The translations under genes were made by a program, and so were the position numbers. From G963663315 sp965208975 (lineage in GTDB: Bacteria > Pseudomonadota > Gammaproteobacteria > Arenicellales > Poriferihabitantaceae), in the NCBI GenBank assembly GCA_965208975.1, contig CBDBQH010000001.1, positions 248,001 to 312,000 of the forward strand: DNA of 64,000 nucleotides, read 5' to 3'. Of the stretch, positions 29,579-37,800 are shown piece by piece. Position 1 is the stretch's first letter. The number at the start of each line of letters is the position of its first letter. The notes below the pieces were generated by a model, which was not told the DNA's origin, searched no databases, and saw only the letters and a list, made by a program, of their open reading frames with translations.

Positions 29579-30889
29579 TCAGTAACCGGCGGCCTCCATC
29601 TCCTCGGCTGTCAGGGCCTGTGCCTTCTCGAGCGCTTTCTCGACGGTTTGCTGGCCGGCGAGCGCAGCCGAAAATTCCTGGCCTACTTGCGTGGCAATGC
29701 CTGCGAACTCCGGAATGGCGACGAACTGGACACCGGTATAGGGCACCGGATCGACGGTCGGCTGCTTCGGGTCGGCTGCGTTGATCGAGTCCAGCGTCAT
29801 CCTGGCGAAGGGCGCAGCCTCCAGATAAGCGGGATTCTCGTATAGCGAGGTGCGGGTGCCGGGCGGGACATTAGCCCAGCCTTCTTTCGCGGCCACGAGC
29901 GCCGTGTATTCCTTGCTGGTTGCCCAAGCGATGAACTTCTTTGCCGCATCCGTCGCGTCGGAACCGGCCGGGATTGCCAGCGACCAGGCCCAGAGCCAGT
30001 TACCACGCTTGCCGAGACCATTGTCGGGAGCCAGAGCGAATCCGACACTGTCGGCCACTGTCGAGTCGTTCGGGTTGGTCACGAACGAGGCTGCCACGGT
30101 TGCATCAATCCACATGCCGCACTTGCCTTGCTGGAAGAGGGACAGGTTCTCGTTGAATCCGTTGGTCGAGGCCCCCGGAGGACCATAGCTGGTCATCAGG
30201 TCCATGTAGAAACTGAGTGTGTTGGCCCAAGCTTCGCTGTCGAATTGGGGTTTCCAGTTCTCGTCAAACCAGCGGGCGCCGAAGGAATTCGAGGCGGCGG
30301 TCAGAAATGCCATGTTCTCGCCCCAGCCGGCTTTTCCGCGGAGGCAGACGCCGTAGATATCGTTGTCCCGGTCCGTCATCGCTGCCGCCGCTTGCCTGAT
30401 GAAGTCCCAGGTCGGCGCTTCGGGCATTTCGAGGTCGGCTTTCTTCATCAGGTCGGTGCGGTACATTACCATGGAGCTCTCTCCGTAGAACGGCGCCGCG
30501 TACAGCTCGCCATCGACGGTCAGGCCGGAGCGTATCGCGGGAAGCAGATCATCAGCATCCCATCCGGCGGGCAGGTCGTTCAATGATGTGAGCCAGCCGT
30601 TCTTGCTCCAGATCGGAACCTCGTAGGTGCCGATGGTCAGCACATCAAACTGGCCGCCTTTCGTGGCAATGTCCTGGGTCACACGCTGGCGCAGTACGTT
30701 CTCTTCCAGCGTGACCCATTCCAGGGTGATGTCGGGATTCCTGGATGTGAAATCCTCTGTCAGCCCCTGCATTCGGATCATGTCGCCGTTGTTGACGGTT
30801 GCAATGGTGACGGTGGTGGCAGCGTGGGCGCCGGCTGTCGCGACGAGTGCAACTGCGCCAACTGCACAAAGAGTGGTCTTCAAGTTCAT
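29579..30889 (-). CDS. smoE: Polyol ABC transporter solute-binding protein (SmoE type)
   Basis: A 436-residue periplasmic receptor, first gene of the cassette. Signal peptide MNLKTTLCAVGAVALVATAGAHA. Mature sequence TVTIATVNNGDMIRMQGLTEDF, YAAPFYGESSMVMYRTDLM and RGNWLWAWSLAIPAG are typical of sorbitol/mannitol-binding proteins of family 1 extracellular receptors. The cassette order (receptor, two permeases, ATPase, dehydrogenase, kinase) resembles smoEFGK-mtlK of alphaproteobacteria; no local regulator is present. Confidence 0.9.
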   Translation of the reverse strand: MNLKTTLCAVGAVALVATAGAHAATTVTIATVNNGDMIRMQGLTEDFTSRNPDITLEWVTLEENVLRQRVTQDIATKGGQFDVLTIGTYEVPIWSKNGWLTSLNDLPAGWDADDLLPAIRSGLTVDGELYAAPFYGESSMVMYRTDLMKKADLEMPEAPTWDFIRQAAAAMTDRDNDIYGVCLRGKAGWGENMAFLTAASNSFGARWFDENWKPQFDSEAWANTLSFYMDLMTSYGPPGASTNGFNENLSLFQQGKCGMWIDATVAASFVTNPNDSTVADSVGFALAPDNGLGKRGNWLWAWSLAIPAGSDATDAAKKFIAWATSKEYTALVAAKEGWANVPPGTRTSLYENPAYLEAAPFARMTLDSINAADPKQPTVDPVPYTGVQFVAIPEFAGIATQVGQEFSAALAGQQTVEKALEKAQALTAEEMEAAGY

Positions 30890-31189
30890 GTTATCTCCCG
30901 GAAGTTTACGAATTTATCGGCCTGATTGATTCAATCCCATTTGCCTTTGTCAAGTCAAGGTCTTTTTTGTCAAGTCTTTTTTGTCAAGTGAGATTGCGCT
31001 GTGGTTGCCAAATACCGTTTTTCGCGGATGGCATTGCGGGAAATTTGATTATAATAGGCGCCGGTAACATCGTTTCGTGTATATATAAGTTCTTCGTGTA
31101 TATAAGTTCTTTATGCCTGCGGCTCAAAGATCATACTGGCCTTGTTGCCGTTTGGTTCTATTGGTTAATCATATAAATGGTTCGCTCTC
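30890..31189. other. 300-bp intergenic region with the cassette's second border
   Basis: No gene is visible. It holds a tandem CTTTTTTGTCAAGT pair (30962-30975 and 30976-30989), then the 40-bp dctM-end copy (30990-31029), then an imperfect tandem repeat with TTCGTGTATATA (31073-31109). The mixture fits a recombination junction. Confidence 0.6.
30990..31029. repeat. 40-bp direct repeat, copy 2 (dctM 3' end)
   Basis: Differs from 24119-24158 only at one C/T by eye. Here it lies in non-coding sequence, and its continuation (GGCATTGCGGG) differs from that after dctM. Confidence 0.85.
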
Positions 31190-32032
31190 ATGCTTGAATA
31201 CAAGAAACCGGCTCATTGGTCTAACCCGAAAAATAAACTGTTCCCTCATCAGGTGGGATTTACCTGCCCACCTCATGATTTTGACGCGGCGCCGACCGAT
31301 TTTCTGCGGATTGCTCCGGCAACGGTCGGCGTACATGGGTGGATGCTGCATGTTCCTGATTATCGACATGAGCTGGATCAACGCAAACAAAACTTCAGCT
31401 TGCTTGAAGAGTTTGTCGAGTGTATGGCAAATAACGGCGCCGATGTCTGCGGGCAGGTCGGCTCGAACTGGGTGCATGCGTGTGGATTGGGCGTTGAAGG
31501 CGTGCGGCAATACTGTGAGAGATTGAGTGAAACATACCAGACCCCGTTTCACATGGCCGGGTATGCCATGGTGGAAGCCTTAAGAGAACTCAATGTGGAA
31601 AAGGTGGCTCTGAACGGAGTTTATCATTGGCCGGACTGGTGGCGGGGAACGGTCGCCTTCCTCAGGGAAGCCGGGTTCGATGTCGTCTGGGCCGGTAATT
31701 TCGTTGACCAGGGTTTTATAGAAAGCCAGGATGTTTGCAACGCGCAGATCTGGTGTTTTGATGGTGATCTGGCGGAGAAATCCATGCGCTATGTTGCTGA
31801 TAAAGCGCCCAACGTGGACGCTTATCTGGCCAATGGCATGTGTAACTTCAGACGCGCGGAAGATGGTTTGGCGGAACGCTTCGTTGCTCTTGAGGTCGGT
31901 CTGGAATCCATCCTCGGCAAGCCGGTAGTGACTCATGACAACGCGCTCTACTGGCGGATTTTCAAGACTCTGGGGCTGAGTCCGGTAACGCGACAGGGCG
32001 CATTGCTGTCCACGCTTTCGGGGGCTGGATGA
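31190..32032 (+). CDS. Asp/Glu racemase-superfamily protein (maleate isomerase / arylmalonate decarboxylase type)
   Basis: A 280-residue protein. The segment ALRELNVEKVALNGVYHWPDWWRGTVAFLREAGFDVV has the layout of maleate isomerases and arylmalonate decarboxylases. Two cysteines fit the catalytic pair: one in VHACGLG (about 99), one in NGMCNFR (about 213). Substrate unknown. ATG 31190 has no obvious ribosome site. Its TGA overlaps the next gene's ATG by 4 bp, so the two are translated together and probably act together. Confidence 0.65.
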   Translation: MLEYKKPAHWSNPKNKLFPHQVGFTCPPHDFDAAPTDFLRIAPATVGVHGWMLHVPDYRHELDQRKQNFSLLEEFVECMANNGADVCGQVGSNWVHACGLGVEGVRQYCERLSETYQTPFHMAGYAMVEALRELNVEKVALNGVYHWPDWWRGTVAFLREAGFDVVWAGNFVDQGFIESQDVCNAQIWCFDGDLAEKSMRYVADKAPNVDAYLANGMCNFRRAEDGLAERFVALEVGLESILGKPVVTHDNALYWRIFKTLGLSPVTRQGALLSTLSGAG

Positions 32033-32799
32033 TGAACCGGATCCTGGTATTATGGGCTGTGCCGCGTTCCACCTCCACCGCATTCGAGTGGATGATGCGC
32101 CAGCGCGGAGATATGACCTGTTTCCATGAGCCATTTGGCGAGGCATGGTATCAGGGGGAGAATCCGTTATGGCCGCGAGTGACGGCGCAGAGTGTACGTA
32201 TTCCCGGATTGACTCTGGCAAGCGTACTGCGAAAATTGAAAGAAACGGCCAGGGCGGGGGCCGTTTTTTCAAAGGATTTCCCGCATTACATCCATCATAT
32301 ACTGGATGACGAATTGCTGGATCTGTTCAACCATTCCTTCCTGATTCGTGATCCGGCGAAAACGATCACGTCGATGTTCAGCAAATGGCCGGATTTCCAC
32401 GAAGATGAAGTCGGATTCAAGGAACAAAGAGCGCTGTTTGACCGGCTTTGCGATCGGGATGGCGCCGCGCCGCCGGTTCTGGACAGTGATGATTTGCTGG
32501 AAGCGCCTTATGAAATGGTGCGGTATTGGTGTGAGGCCGTGGGCATCCCTTTTATAGAGAGCGCCCTGCGCTGGGCGCCGGGCGCCCGGGATGAGGTGAG
32601 CTGGTGGGACGGGGGTTCATTTCATGCCAATCTGCGTGATTCCGATGGACTGAAACGGCAGCGCCGGCAATATATCGACATCGCCAGCGCCCCCGACCGG
32701 GTGAAAAAAGTGTATGAAGCGACCTTGCCGCATTACGAGTATTTGTACGCGCAGCGACTGATTAACCCCGCGAACGCAAATTCCGCCGGCTACAAATAA
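32029..32799 (+). CDS. Sulfotransferase-like P-loop protein
   Basis: A 256-residue protein. It opens with a PAPS-type phosphate-binding loop, VPRSTSTAFEWMM (about 12-24), and a second phosphate-binding segment FLIRDPAKTITSMFS (about 105), the layout of sulfotransferases. Similar bacterial proteins are annotated only as sulfotransferase-family. The acceptor is unknown. It overlaps the upstream racemase-type gene by 4 bp. Its last 10 bp overlap the convergent ATPase gene. Confidence 0.7.
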   Translation: MMNRILVLWAVPRSTSTAFEWMMRQRGDMTCFHEPFGEAWYQGENPLWPRVTAQSVRIPGLTLASVLRKLKETARAGAVFSKDFPHYIHHILDDELLDLFNHSFLIRDPAKTITSMFSKWPDFHEDEVGFKEQRALFDRLCDRDGAAPPVLDSDDLLEAPYEMVRYWCEAVGIPFIESALRWAPGARDEVSWWDGGSFHANLRDSDGLKRQRRQYIDIASAPDRVKKVYEATLPHYEYLYAQRLINPANANSAGYK

Positions 32800-33980
32800 T
32801 CTCTCGGGTATTCCCTGTCCCGCCCGAAAATTGCGCCAGTATCCCGGAAATTGATTGCCTTGACGCCATCGCTGAATAACCTCTCTTCCCCGTTATAAAC
32901 GACATAGCCTGACTGGAGGGGGCGCTGTTTTTGTGAAAATCGTGACAGCATTTTCCTGAAGTGGGGATGGAATGTCGCTGCGGATTTGATTTCAATGCCG
33001 ATCAAACTCCGCCCGCTCGCATACAACAGATCCATTTCATTGCCATGCCCATCCCGATAAAAATACAGATTCGGCGCTTTGCCCTGATTGTATCGAGTCT
33101 TGATTGCCTCCAGGACCACCAGGTTTTCAAACAGCTGACCCACCAGAGGGTCACGGGTTACCTGCTCCGGTTTTTCGATGCCTAACAGATAAGCCAGTAA
33201 TCCGGTATCCATGAAGTAGTATTTCGGAGACTTGACGACCCGTTTGCCGAAATTCTCGAAGTAAGGTGAAAGTTTGAATACTACAAATGACGCTTCCAGA
33301 ATGGATAACCATTCCTTTACCGTTTTGGCGCTTACGCCCACATCCGACGCCAGGGATTGATAGTTGATGATCTGGCCGGTTCTGCCGGCCAGCAAGCGCA
33401 TGAATTTATCGAACAGGCTGGCATCCTTTAGCTGGATGATCTGGCGAATGTCTCTTTCAACATAAGTTTGATAATAATTGGCCCAGGCGGTATTGGGCCG
33501 TTGATTCTGAGCGTATATCCGGGGGAGAAATCCGGTAAAGACATATTCCTCAAAGGTGTCGAAGGTGAGCATCGCTGTTCTCAATTCGGCGATGGAAAAA
33601 GGCAACAGATTGAGAATCCCGGTTCTGCCCGCCAGTGACTGGGTAATGGAAGCTCTCAATTCAAGCTGATGGGAGCCGGTGAGAACAAACTGGCCATTCC
33701 TCCCGGAATCATCAACAATCCCTTGCAGATAACCGAGGAGGTGAGGCGCTCGCTGGATTTCGTCAAAAATGACAGTTTCTCGATAGCGAGCCAGGAATCC
33801 TCGCGGGTCTTCCCGGGCAAAGGCCAGGATATCGGGTGTTTCCAGACTGACGTAGATATAGTCTTTCAGCAATTCCCGCGCCAGTGTCGTTTTCCCGGCT
33901 TGTCTGGGTCCCAACACGGTTACAACCGGGTATTCCCTGAGTTGCCGGAGCAGTTCTTGAGATAATTCGCGAAAAATCAT
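32790..33980 (-). CDS. AAA_14/DUF4143 ATPase, copy 1
   Basis: A 396-residue ATPase. The N-terminal AAA domain has Walker A GPRQAGKTTL (about 24) and Walker B VIFDEIQRAP (about 72), then TGSHQLELRAS as sensor. The C-terminal DUF4143 region has YYFMDTGLLAYLLG and the nuclease-like SGRSLIGIEIKSA. Function is not established; members are abundant in host-associated bacteria and archaea. A second, divergent relative lies at 34898, and a 71-bp fragment of this gene's end recurs at 36338. Confidence 0.85.
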   Translation of the reverse strand: MIFRELSQELLRQLREYPVVTVLGPRQAGKTTLARELLKDYIYVSLETPDILAFAREDPRGFLARYRETVIFDEIQRAPHLLGYLQGIVDDSGRNGQFVLTGSHQLELRASITQSLAGRTGILNLLPFSIAELRTAMLTFDTFEEYVFTGFLPRIYAQNQRPNTAWANYYQTYVERDIRQIIQLKDASLFDKFMRLLAGRTGQIINYQSLASDVGVSAKTVKEWLSILEASFVVFKLSPYFENFGKRVVKSPKYYFMDTGLLAYLLGIEKPEQVTRDPLVGQLFENLVVLEAIKTRYNQGKAPNLYFYRDGHGNEMDLLYASGRSLIGIEIKSAATFHPHFRKMLSRFSQKQRPLQSGYVVYNGEERLFSDGVKAINFRDTGAIFGRDREYPRDYL

Positions 33981-34035
33981 GCAAACATTATATTATGTGT
34001 AAATCTGTACTTCAACTCCTGATTTGCACACTACA

Positions 34036-34078
34036 GCCACGTCAAAGGCTAGCCACGTCAAAGGCCACGTCAAAGGCT
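34036..34078. repeat. Triple short tandem repeat with CACGTCAAAGG
   Basis: Three imperfect tandem copies of a CACGTCAAAGGCTA-like unit lie between the ATPase gene and the toxin-antitoxin promoter. No function can be read. Confidence 0.6.
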
Positions 34079-34115
34079 ATTGACTGGGCGGTTGGTTTGT
34101 ACTACATTGTACTAA

Positions 34116-34128
34116 TTGTGTAACACAA
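34116..34128. promoter_or_regulatory. Probable operator of the ParD/ParE-type pair
   Basis: A perfect 13-bp palindrome TTGTGTAACACAA 11 bp before the antitoxin start. TTGTACTA-like direct repeats precede it (34098-34114). Antitoxins of this class usually bind such sites and repress their own operon. Confidence 0.55.
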
Positions 34129-34139
34129 CAAACAGAAAC

Positions 34140-34427
34140 ATGACCCAGTCAACCTTTACCTTTCGAGTCAATGAGGACCTGAAAGACAATTTCACCGCAG
34201 TCGCTAAATCCCTGGACCGCTCCGGCGCTCAACTGCTGCGTGATTACATGCGTGAAATGGTTCACAGACGACAGGAAATGGAGAAATACGATGCCTGGTT
34301 TATGCGTGAAGTGAAAGTCGGTCTGGATTCAGCCAATGCGGGCCATCTTGTGCCGTCCGACAAGGTCGAGGCAGAATTTGTTGCCCGCAGGGCAAACACC
34401 AGGCACAGACATGATGCTCAATCGTGA
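34140..34427 (+). CDS. Type II antitoxin, ribbon-helix-helix
   Basis: A 95-residue protein. Residues 3-45 (STFTFRVNEDLKDNFTAVAKSLDRSGAQLLRDYMREM) fit a ribbon-helix-helix DNA-binding fold. The C-terminal part, rich in charge, would wrap the toxin. ATG 34140 is chosen over 34116, which lies in the palindrome. The stop overlaps the toxin's GTG start (GTGA), the usual coupled arrangement. Confidence 0.8.
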   Translation: MTQSTFTFRVNEDLKDNFTAVAKSLDRSGAQLLRDYMREMVHRRQEMEKYDAWFMREVKVGLDSANAGHLVPSDKVEAEFVARRANTRHRHDAQS

Positions 34428-34708
34428 GGTTGTTCTGGACACCCGAAGCCATTCATGATCGCAATCAAATTTATGATTACATCGAAGTTGATAATCCACA
34501 TTCTGCCGTCTCTCTTGATGAATTGATCGCTGAGAAATCAGGCCATTTGGCTGATTACCCGAATATGGGGCGAGCCGGACGAATCAATGGAACTCGCGAA
34601 TGGGTCATTCACCGGAATTATGTTTTGATCTATGATCTCGCAGGAGATCAGATACGCATCCTCCGGGTGTTGCATACAGCCAGACAATGGCCACCTTCCG
34701 AAAAATAA
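34424..34708 (+). CDS. RelE/ParE-family toxin
   Basis: A 94-residue protein with the RelE/ParE fold pattern: FWTPEAIHDRNQIYDYIE at the start, YPNMGRAGRINGTREWVIHRNYVLIYDL in the middle, and IRILRVLHTARQWP at the end. This C-terminal pattern is typical of ParE and YafQ-like toxins. GTG start overlapping the antitoxin stop. Whether it targets gyrase or mRNA cannot be told. Confidence 0.82.
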   Translation: MRLFWTPEAIHDRNQIYDYIEVDNPHSAVSLDELIAEKSGHLADYPNMGRAGRINGTREWVIHRNYVLIYDLAGDQIRILRVLHTARQWPPSEK

Positions 34709-34807
34709 GAGAGCAGGAAGCGACTTGGTACGGGAATTTGCAGAATCGTTTACGATTGAATCAATGCAGATACATGAATCTGGATAAATTACTTTTCCGG
34801 TAACCAG

Positions 34808-34841
34808 ATATCCAGAGTATCAACATATCCAGAGTATCAAC
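34808..34841. repeat. 17-bp tandem duplication
   Basis: ATATCCAGAGTATCAAC occurs twice in tandem (34808-34824, 34825-34841), upstream of the second ATPase gene. Confidence 0.75.
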
Positions 34842-34866
34842 ATGTACAGATCAATAACACCTTGAT

Positions 34867-34889
34867 ATTATGCATTACAAATGCATAAT
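34867..34889. promoter_or_regulatory. Palindrome before the second ATPase gene
   Basis: ATTATGCATT and AATGCATAAT are perfect 10-bp inverted arms with a 3-bp spacer, 8 bp upstream of the ATG at 34898. A likely operator or mRNA hairpin. Confidence 0.55.
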
Positions 34890-34897
34890 ATACACTT

Positions 34898-36133
34898 ATG
34901 GAACTTGCCACCCATCCACAGTACGTAACCCGCTCACTGGAACCCGTCCTCGTGAAGGCGGCCTCCGAATTCCCGGCCGTGATCCTGACCGGGCCACGTC
35001 AATCCGGTAAGACGACCCTGCTACAACACTTGTTCGGGAAGCGCTGCCAGTATGTTTCCCTGGAACTGCCGGATGTTCAGGATGCCGCGATGAAAGACCC
35101 GCGCGGTTTCCTGGAACTGTACGCCTCCCCAGTGATCTTCGACGAAGTGCAATGCGCTCCTGACCTGCTCCCCTACATTAAAGAGAAGATCGACTCGAAT
35201 CGTCAGGAGAATGGTCAATACCTGTTGACCGGCTCACAAAATCTGTTACTCGTCGAAAAGGTAACTGAGTCACTGGCGGGCCGCGCTGCCATGCTTCACC
35301 TGTTGCCACTTTCCCGGCGTGAAGCGGAGGGACGGCCCCAACTGGCGCTTGCCTGGGAACGAGAGCACTGGTCCACTCCGGGGTTGTCGCCTGGTTTTAA
35401 TGAACTGTGGAAGAGCTTTATATGTGGCGGTTACCCGGAACTTGCCACGCAGCCCAGCCGGGATACTTCCCTTTGGCATGCCAGTTATATCCAGACTTAT
35501 CTTGAACGGGATGTCCGTACACTCCGTCAGGTCGGAGACCTGACCCAATATCAGAGTTTCCTCCGGGTTCTGGCGGCCAGAAGCGCCCAGCTCCTGAATC
35601 TGACTGATGTCGCCCGGGACCTCGGGGTTGCGGTTAATACAATCAAATCCTGGCTTTCCGTACTCGAAGCCACATTTCAGGTGATTGTGCTGCGCCCCTA
35701 CTTCGCCAACGTCGGGAAACGGCTCGTCAAAACTCCGAAAGTGTATTTCACAGATGTCGGTACTCTCTGCTACCTGGCTGGCCTCAAGGAGCCTGAACAC
35801 GCCGCCTCAGGTCCCATGGGTGGCGCTATCATGGAGACAGCGGTGTTGTCCGAGATCATCAGGACGTTAACGCATCGGGGGATAGCCCCACAGGTTTACT
35901 TTTGGCGGACCCGGGCTGGAACGGAGGTGGACCTCGTAGTCGAGACTGCCGGACGACTCATTCCCATTGAGGTTAAGTTATCCGCGACGCCCCGGCCAGC
36001 CATGGCCGCTGCCATCAAAACATTCCAGGAAGACATGCAAGATACGGAAGCGCCCGGATACGTAGTACATCCAGGAGACATACACCTGCCCCTTGGCTCC
36101 AGAGTCGCTGCGCTGCCTTTCACCAGTCTGTAG
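34898..36133 (+). CDS. AAA_14/DUF4143 ATPase, copy 2
   Basis: A 411-residue relative of the protein at 32790, on the opposite strand. Walker A GPRQSGKTTL (about 32), Walker B VIFDEVQCAP (about 85), sensor TGSQNLLLVEKV, and the DUF4143 part VYFTDVGTLCYLAGL plus a nuclease-like GTEVDLVVETAGRLIPIEVK near 360. The two proteins share organisation but differ substantially, so they are not a recent tandem copy. Role unknown. Confidence 0.85.
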   Translation: MELATHPQYVTRSLEPVLVKAASEFPAVILTGPRQSGKTTLLQHLFGKRCQYVSLELPDVQDAAMKDPRGFLELYASPVIFDEVQCAPDLLPYIKEKIDSNRQENGQYLLTGSQNLLLVEKVTESLAGRAAMLHLLPLSRREAEGRPQLALAWEREHWSTPGLSPGFNELWKSFICGGYPELATQPSRDTSLWHASYIQTYLERDVRTLRQVGDLTQYQSFLRVLAARSAQLLNLTDVARDLGVAVNTIKSWLSVLEATFQVIVLRPYFANVGKRLVKTPKVYFTDVGTLCYLAGLKEPEHAASGPMGGAIMETAVLSEIIRTLTHRGIAPQVYFWRTRAGTEVDLVVETAGRLIPIEVKLSATPRPAMAAAIKTFQEDMQDTEAPGYVVHPGDIHLPLGSRVAALPFTSL

Positions 36134-36211
36134 CGTCACTCTTTTCATGTGTTGAAATCCCGACTCATCCTGATCTCAATAACGTCAAGAGCAAATGAAT
36201 GGTCCGGTTGC

Positions 36212-36241
36212 GGGACGGCACAGTGACCGTCCCCTACGATG
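36212..36241. repeat. R1-type palindromic repeat
   Basis: GGGACGGCACAGTGACCGTCCCC followed by TACGATGA: the family's stem with different arm bases. It lies in the non-coding stretch 36134-36493. Confidence 0.7.
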
Positions 36242-36337
36242 AAGGTTGCGGTGAGTCATGATGCGTAGAGCCTGCCCCCGGCTTGATCGGAGGCGACCTG
36301 ATTGCTCCATGGTCAATGTATAAGGGACCTTCTTAAC

Positions 36338-36408
36338 CGTTGTAAACGACATAGCTCGACTGGAGAGGGCGCTGTTTTTGTGAAAATCGTGACAGCGTTT
36401 TCCTGAAG
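36338..36408 (-). pseudogene. 71-bp remnant of a DUF4143 ATPase gene
   Basis: Matches 32891-32961, the coding sequence for the C-terminus of the first ATPase, with about 5 mismatches in 71 bases by eye. It has no reading frame of its own. It indicates a lost paralogue or a gene-conversion/recombination scar near the VapBC genes. Confidence 0.7.
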
Positions 36409-36449
36409 CTGCGTAATCCGATGCGTAATCCGAGTGTCAGGAGCGCTGT

Positions 36450-36483
36450 TTATGTGTATAATACCTTTCATTTATACACATAA
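36450..36483. promoter_or_regulatory. Probable VapBC operator
   Basis: Perfect 12-bp inverted arms TTATGTGTATAA and TTATACACATAA with a 10-bp spacer, ending 10 bp before the antitoxin ATG. VapB-type antitoxins commonly bind such repeats. Confidence 0.65.
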
Positions 36484-36493
36484 GAAGCCAGTC

Positions 36494-36688
36494 ATGCGTA
36501 CAAATATAGAAATTGACGATAAACTGATGACCCATGCAATGAAAGCCTGTGGCGCCAGGACGAAGAAGGCGACCGTGGAGAAAGGGTTGGAAATGCTGGT
36601 CCGGATCGAACAACAGTCCGGCCTTCGTCGTCTTCGGGGCAAACTGCATTGGGAAGGCTCGCTGGAGGAGATGCGAACCGACAAATGA
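36494..36688 (+). CDS. vapB: VapB-type antitoxin
   Basis: A 64-residue protein starting MRTNIEIDDKLMTHAM, the classical type II VapB N-terminus (ribbon-helix-helix). The C-terminal LRRLRGKLHWEGSLEEMR is the usual toxin-binding part. ATG 36494 is chosen because the longer frame from 36434 would run through the operator. It overlaps vapC by 4 bp (ATGA). Confidence 0.88.
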   Translation: MRTNIEIDDKLMTHAMKACGARTKKATVEKGLEMLVRIEQQSGLRRLRGKLHWEGSLEEMRTDK

Positions 36689-37074
36689 TTATTGCGGATA
36701 CCTCAGTCTGGATAAATTATTTCAATGGCGCGCGAAACCGTGAAACAGATATTCTTGATAAACTTTTAGCGTCGCACCGCATTTTAATGGGGGATTTGAT
36801 CTTGACGGAAATCCTTCAGGGTTTCCGAAAAGACCAGGATTATCAATTAGCTGAAAGAGCGCTCATGCGACTGGCTTGCGCTGGGATGATCGGTCGGGAG
36901 ATTGCCGTTATCAGCGCCGGAAATTACAGGAAGCTACGTAAACAGGGTATTACTGTCAGAAAGACTGTAGATGTTTTGATAGCAACATTTTGTGTTCACA
37001 ATGATCATACGCTTCTGCATAATGATCGGGATTTTGATGCAATGGTTGATTTACTCGGTCTCAATGTATATTAG
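36685..37074 (+). CDS. vapC: VapC-type PIN-domain toxin (RNase)
   Basis: A 129-residue PIN ribonuclease. The acidic Mg2+ site is visible: Asp5 in MIIADTSVWINYF, Glu in ILTEILQGF (about 43), Asp in KTVDVLIATF (about 95) and Asp in LHNDRDFDAM (about 115). Length and order match the VapC family, whose members cleave tRNA or rRNA. The gene is coupled to vapB. Confidence 0.9.
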   Translation: MIIADTSVWINYFNGARNRETDILDKLLASHRILMGDLILTEILQGFRKDQDYQLAERALMRLACAGMIGREIAVISAGNYRKLRKQGITVRKTVDVLIATFCVHNDHTLLHNDRDFDAMVDLLGLNVY

Positions 37075-37179
37075 TGGGGAACCTTCCGCGCGAAATTCCT
37101 CATACCGCCAGAAAATCTTTGGTAAGATGGAGATTCTTGCCCTGCAACCCAACCTTCGTGACACAGCCAGGATCGAATC

Positions 37180-37800
37180 GTGGATCATTCGCAATTCAGT
37201 TCTATAACAAGTTTTATCTGGAGCATTGCCGATGATGTGTTGCGGGATTTATACGTCCGCGGCAAGTATCGGGATGTTGTTCTGCCCATGACGGTGCTAC
37301 GCAGGCTGGATGCGGAACTGGAATCAACCAAGCAGGCTGTACTGGATATGAAGACTTCACTGGATGGGGCCGGTATTGCCAATCAGGACCAAGCGCTGCG
37401 TCAGGCTGCGGGGCAGGCCTTTTACAACACCTCCGCATTTACACTGCGAGACTTGCTGTTCCGCGCCAGTCAACAACAACTCAAGGCTGATTTTGAAGCG
37501 TACCTTGATGGTTTTTCACCGAACGTGCAGGACATTCTTGAAAACTTCGAGTTCCGAAACCAGATTCCCCGCCTGTCAAAAGCGGATGCGCTGGGCACTC
37601 TGATCGAGAAGTTTCTGTCCCCGGATATCAACTTGAGTCCAACCCCGGTGAGAAACTCTGATGGATCGGTTAAACATCCAGGACTTGATAACCATGCCAT
37701 GGGTACGGTATTCGAGGAATTGGTACGCCGATTTGATTTAATGAGGAAAACAACGAGGAAGCCGGTGAGCACTGGACACCACGCGATGCGGTCAAGCTGA
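37180..37800 (+). pseudogene. hsdM: Type I methyltransferase HsdM, N-terminal fragment (frameshifted)
   Basis: Encodes the HsdM N-terminal helical domain (IADDVLRDLYVRGKYRDVVLPMTVLRRLDAELE) from GTG 37180, up to MGTVFEELVRRF. The frame then breaks at a tandem 5-bp duplication, GATTT GATTT (37730-37739). Without one copy the sequence reads on as NEENNEEAGEHWTPRDAVKLMAS, the expected family sequence. The fragment ends at TGA 37798-37800, which overlaps the ATG of the second part (TGATG), so ribosomes might reinitiate. Confidence 0.85.

Noticed and set aside
36434..36493. Longer start for vapB
   Set aside because: It would translate through the perfect inverted repeat likely to be the operator, and the VapB N-terminus begins at 36494.
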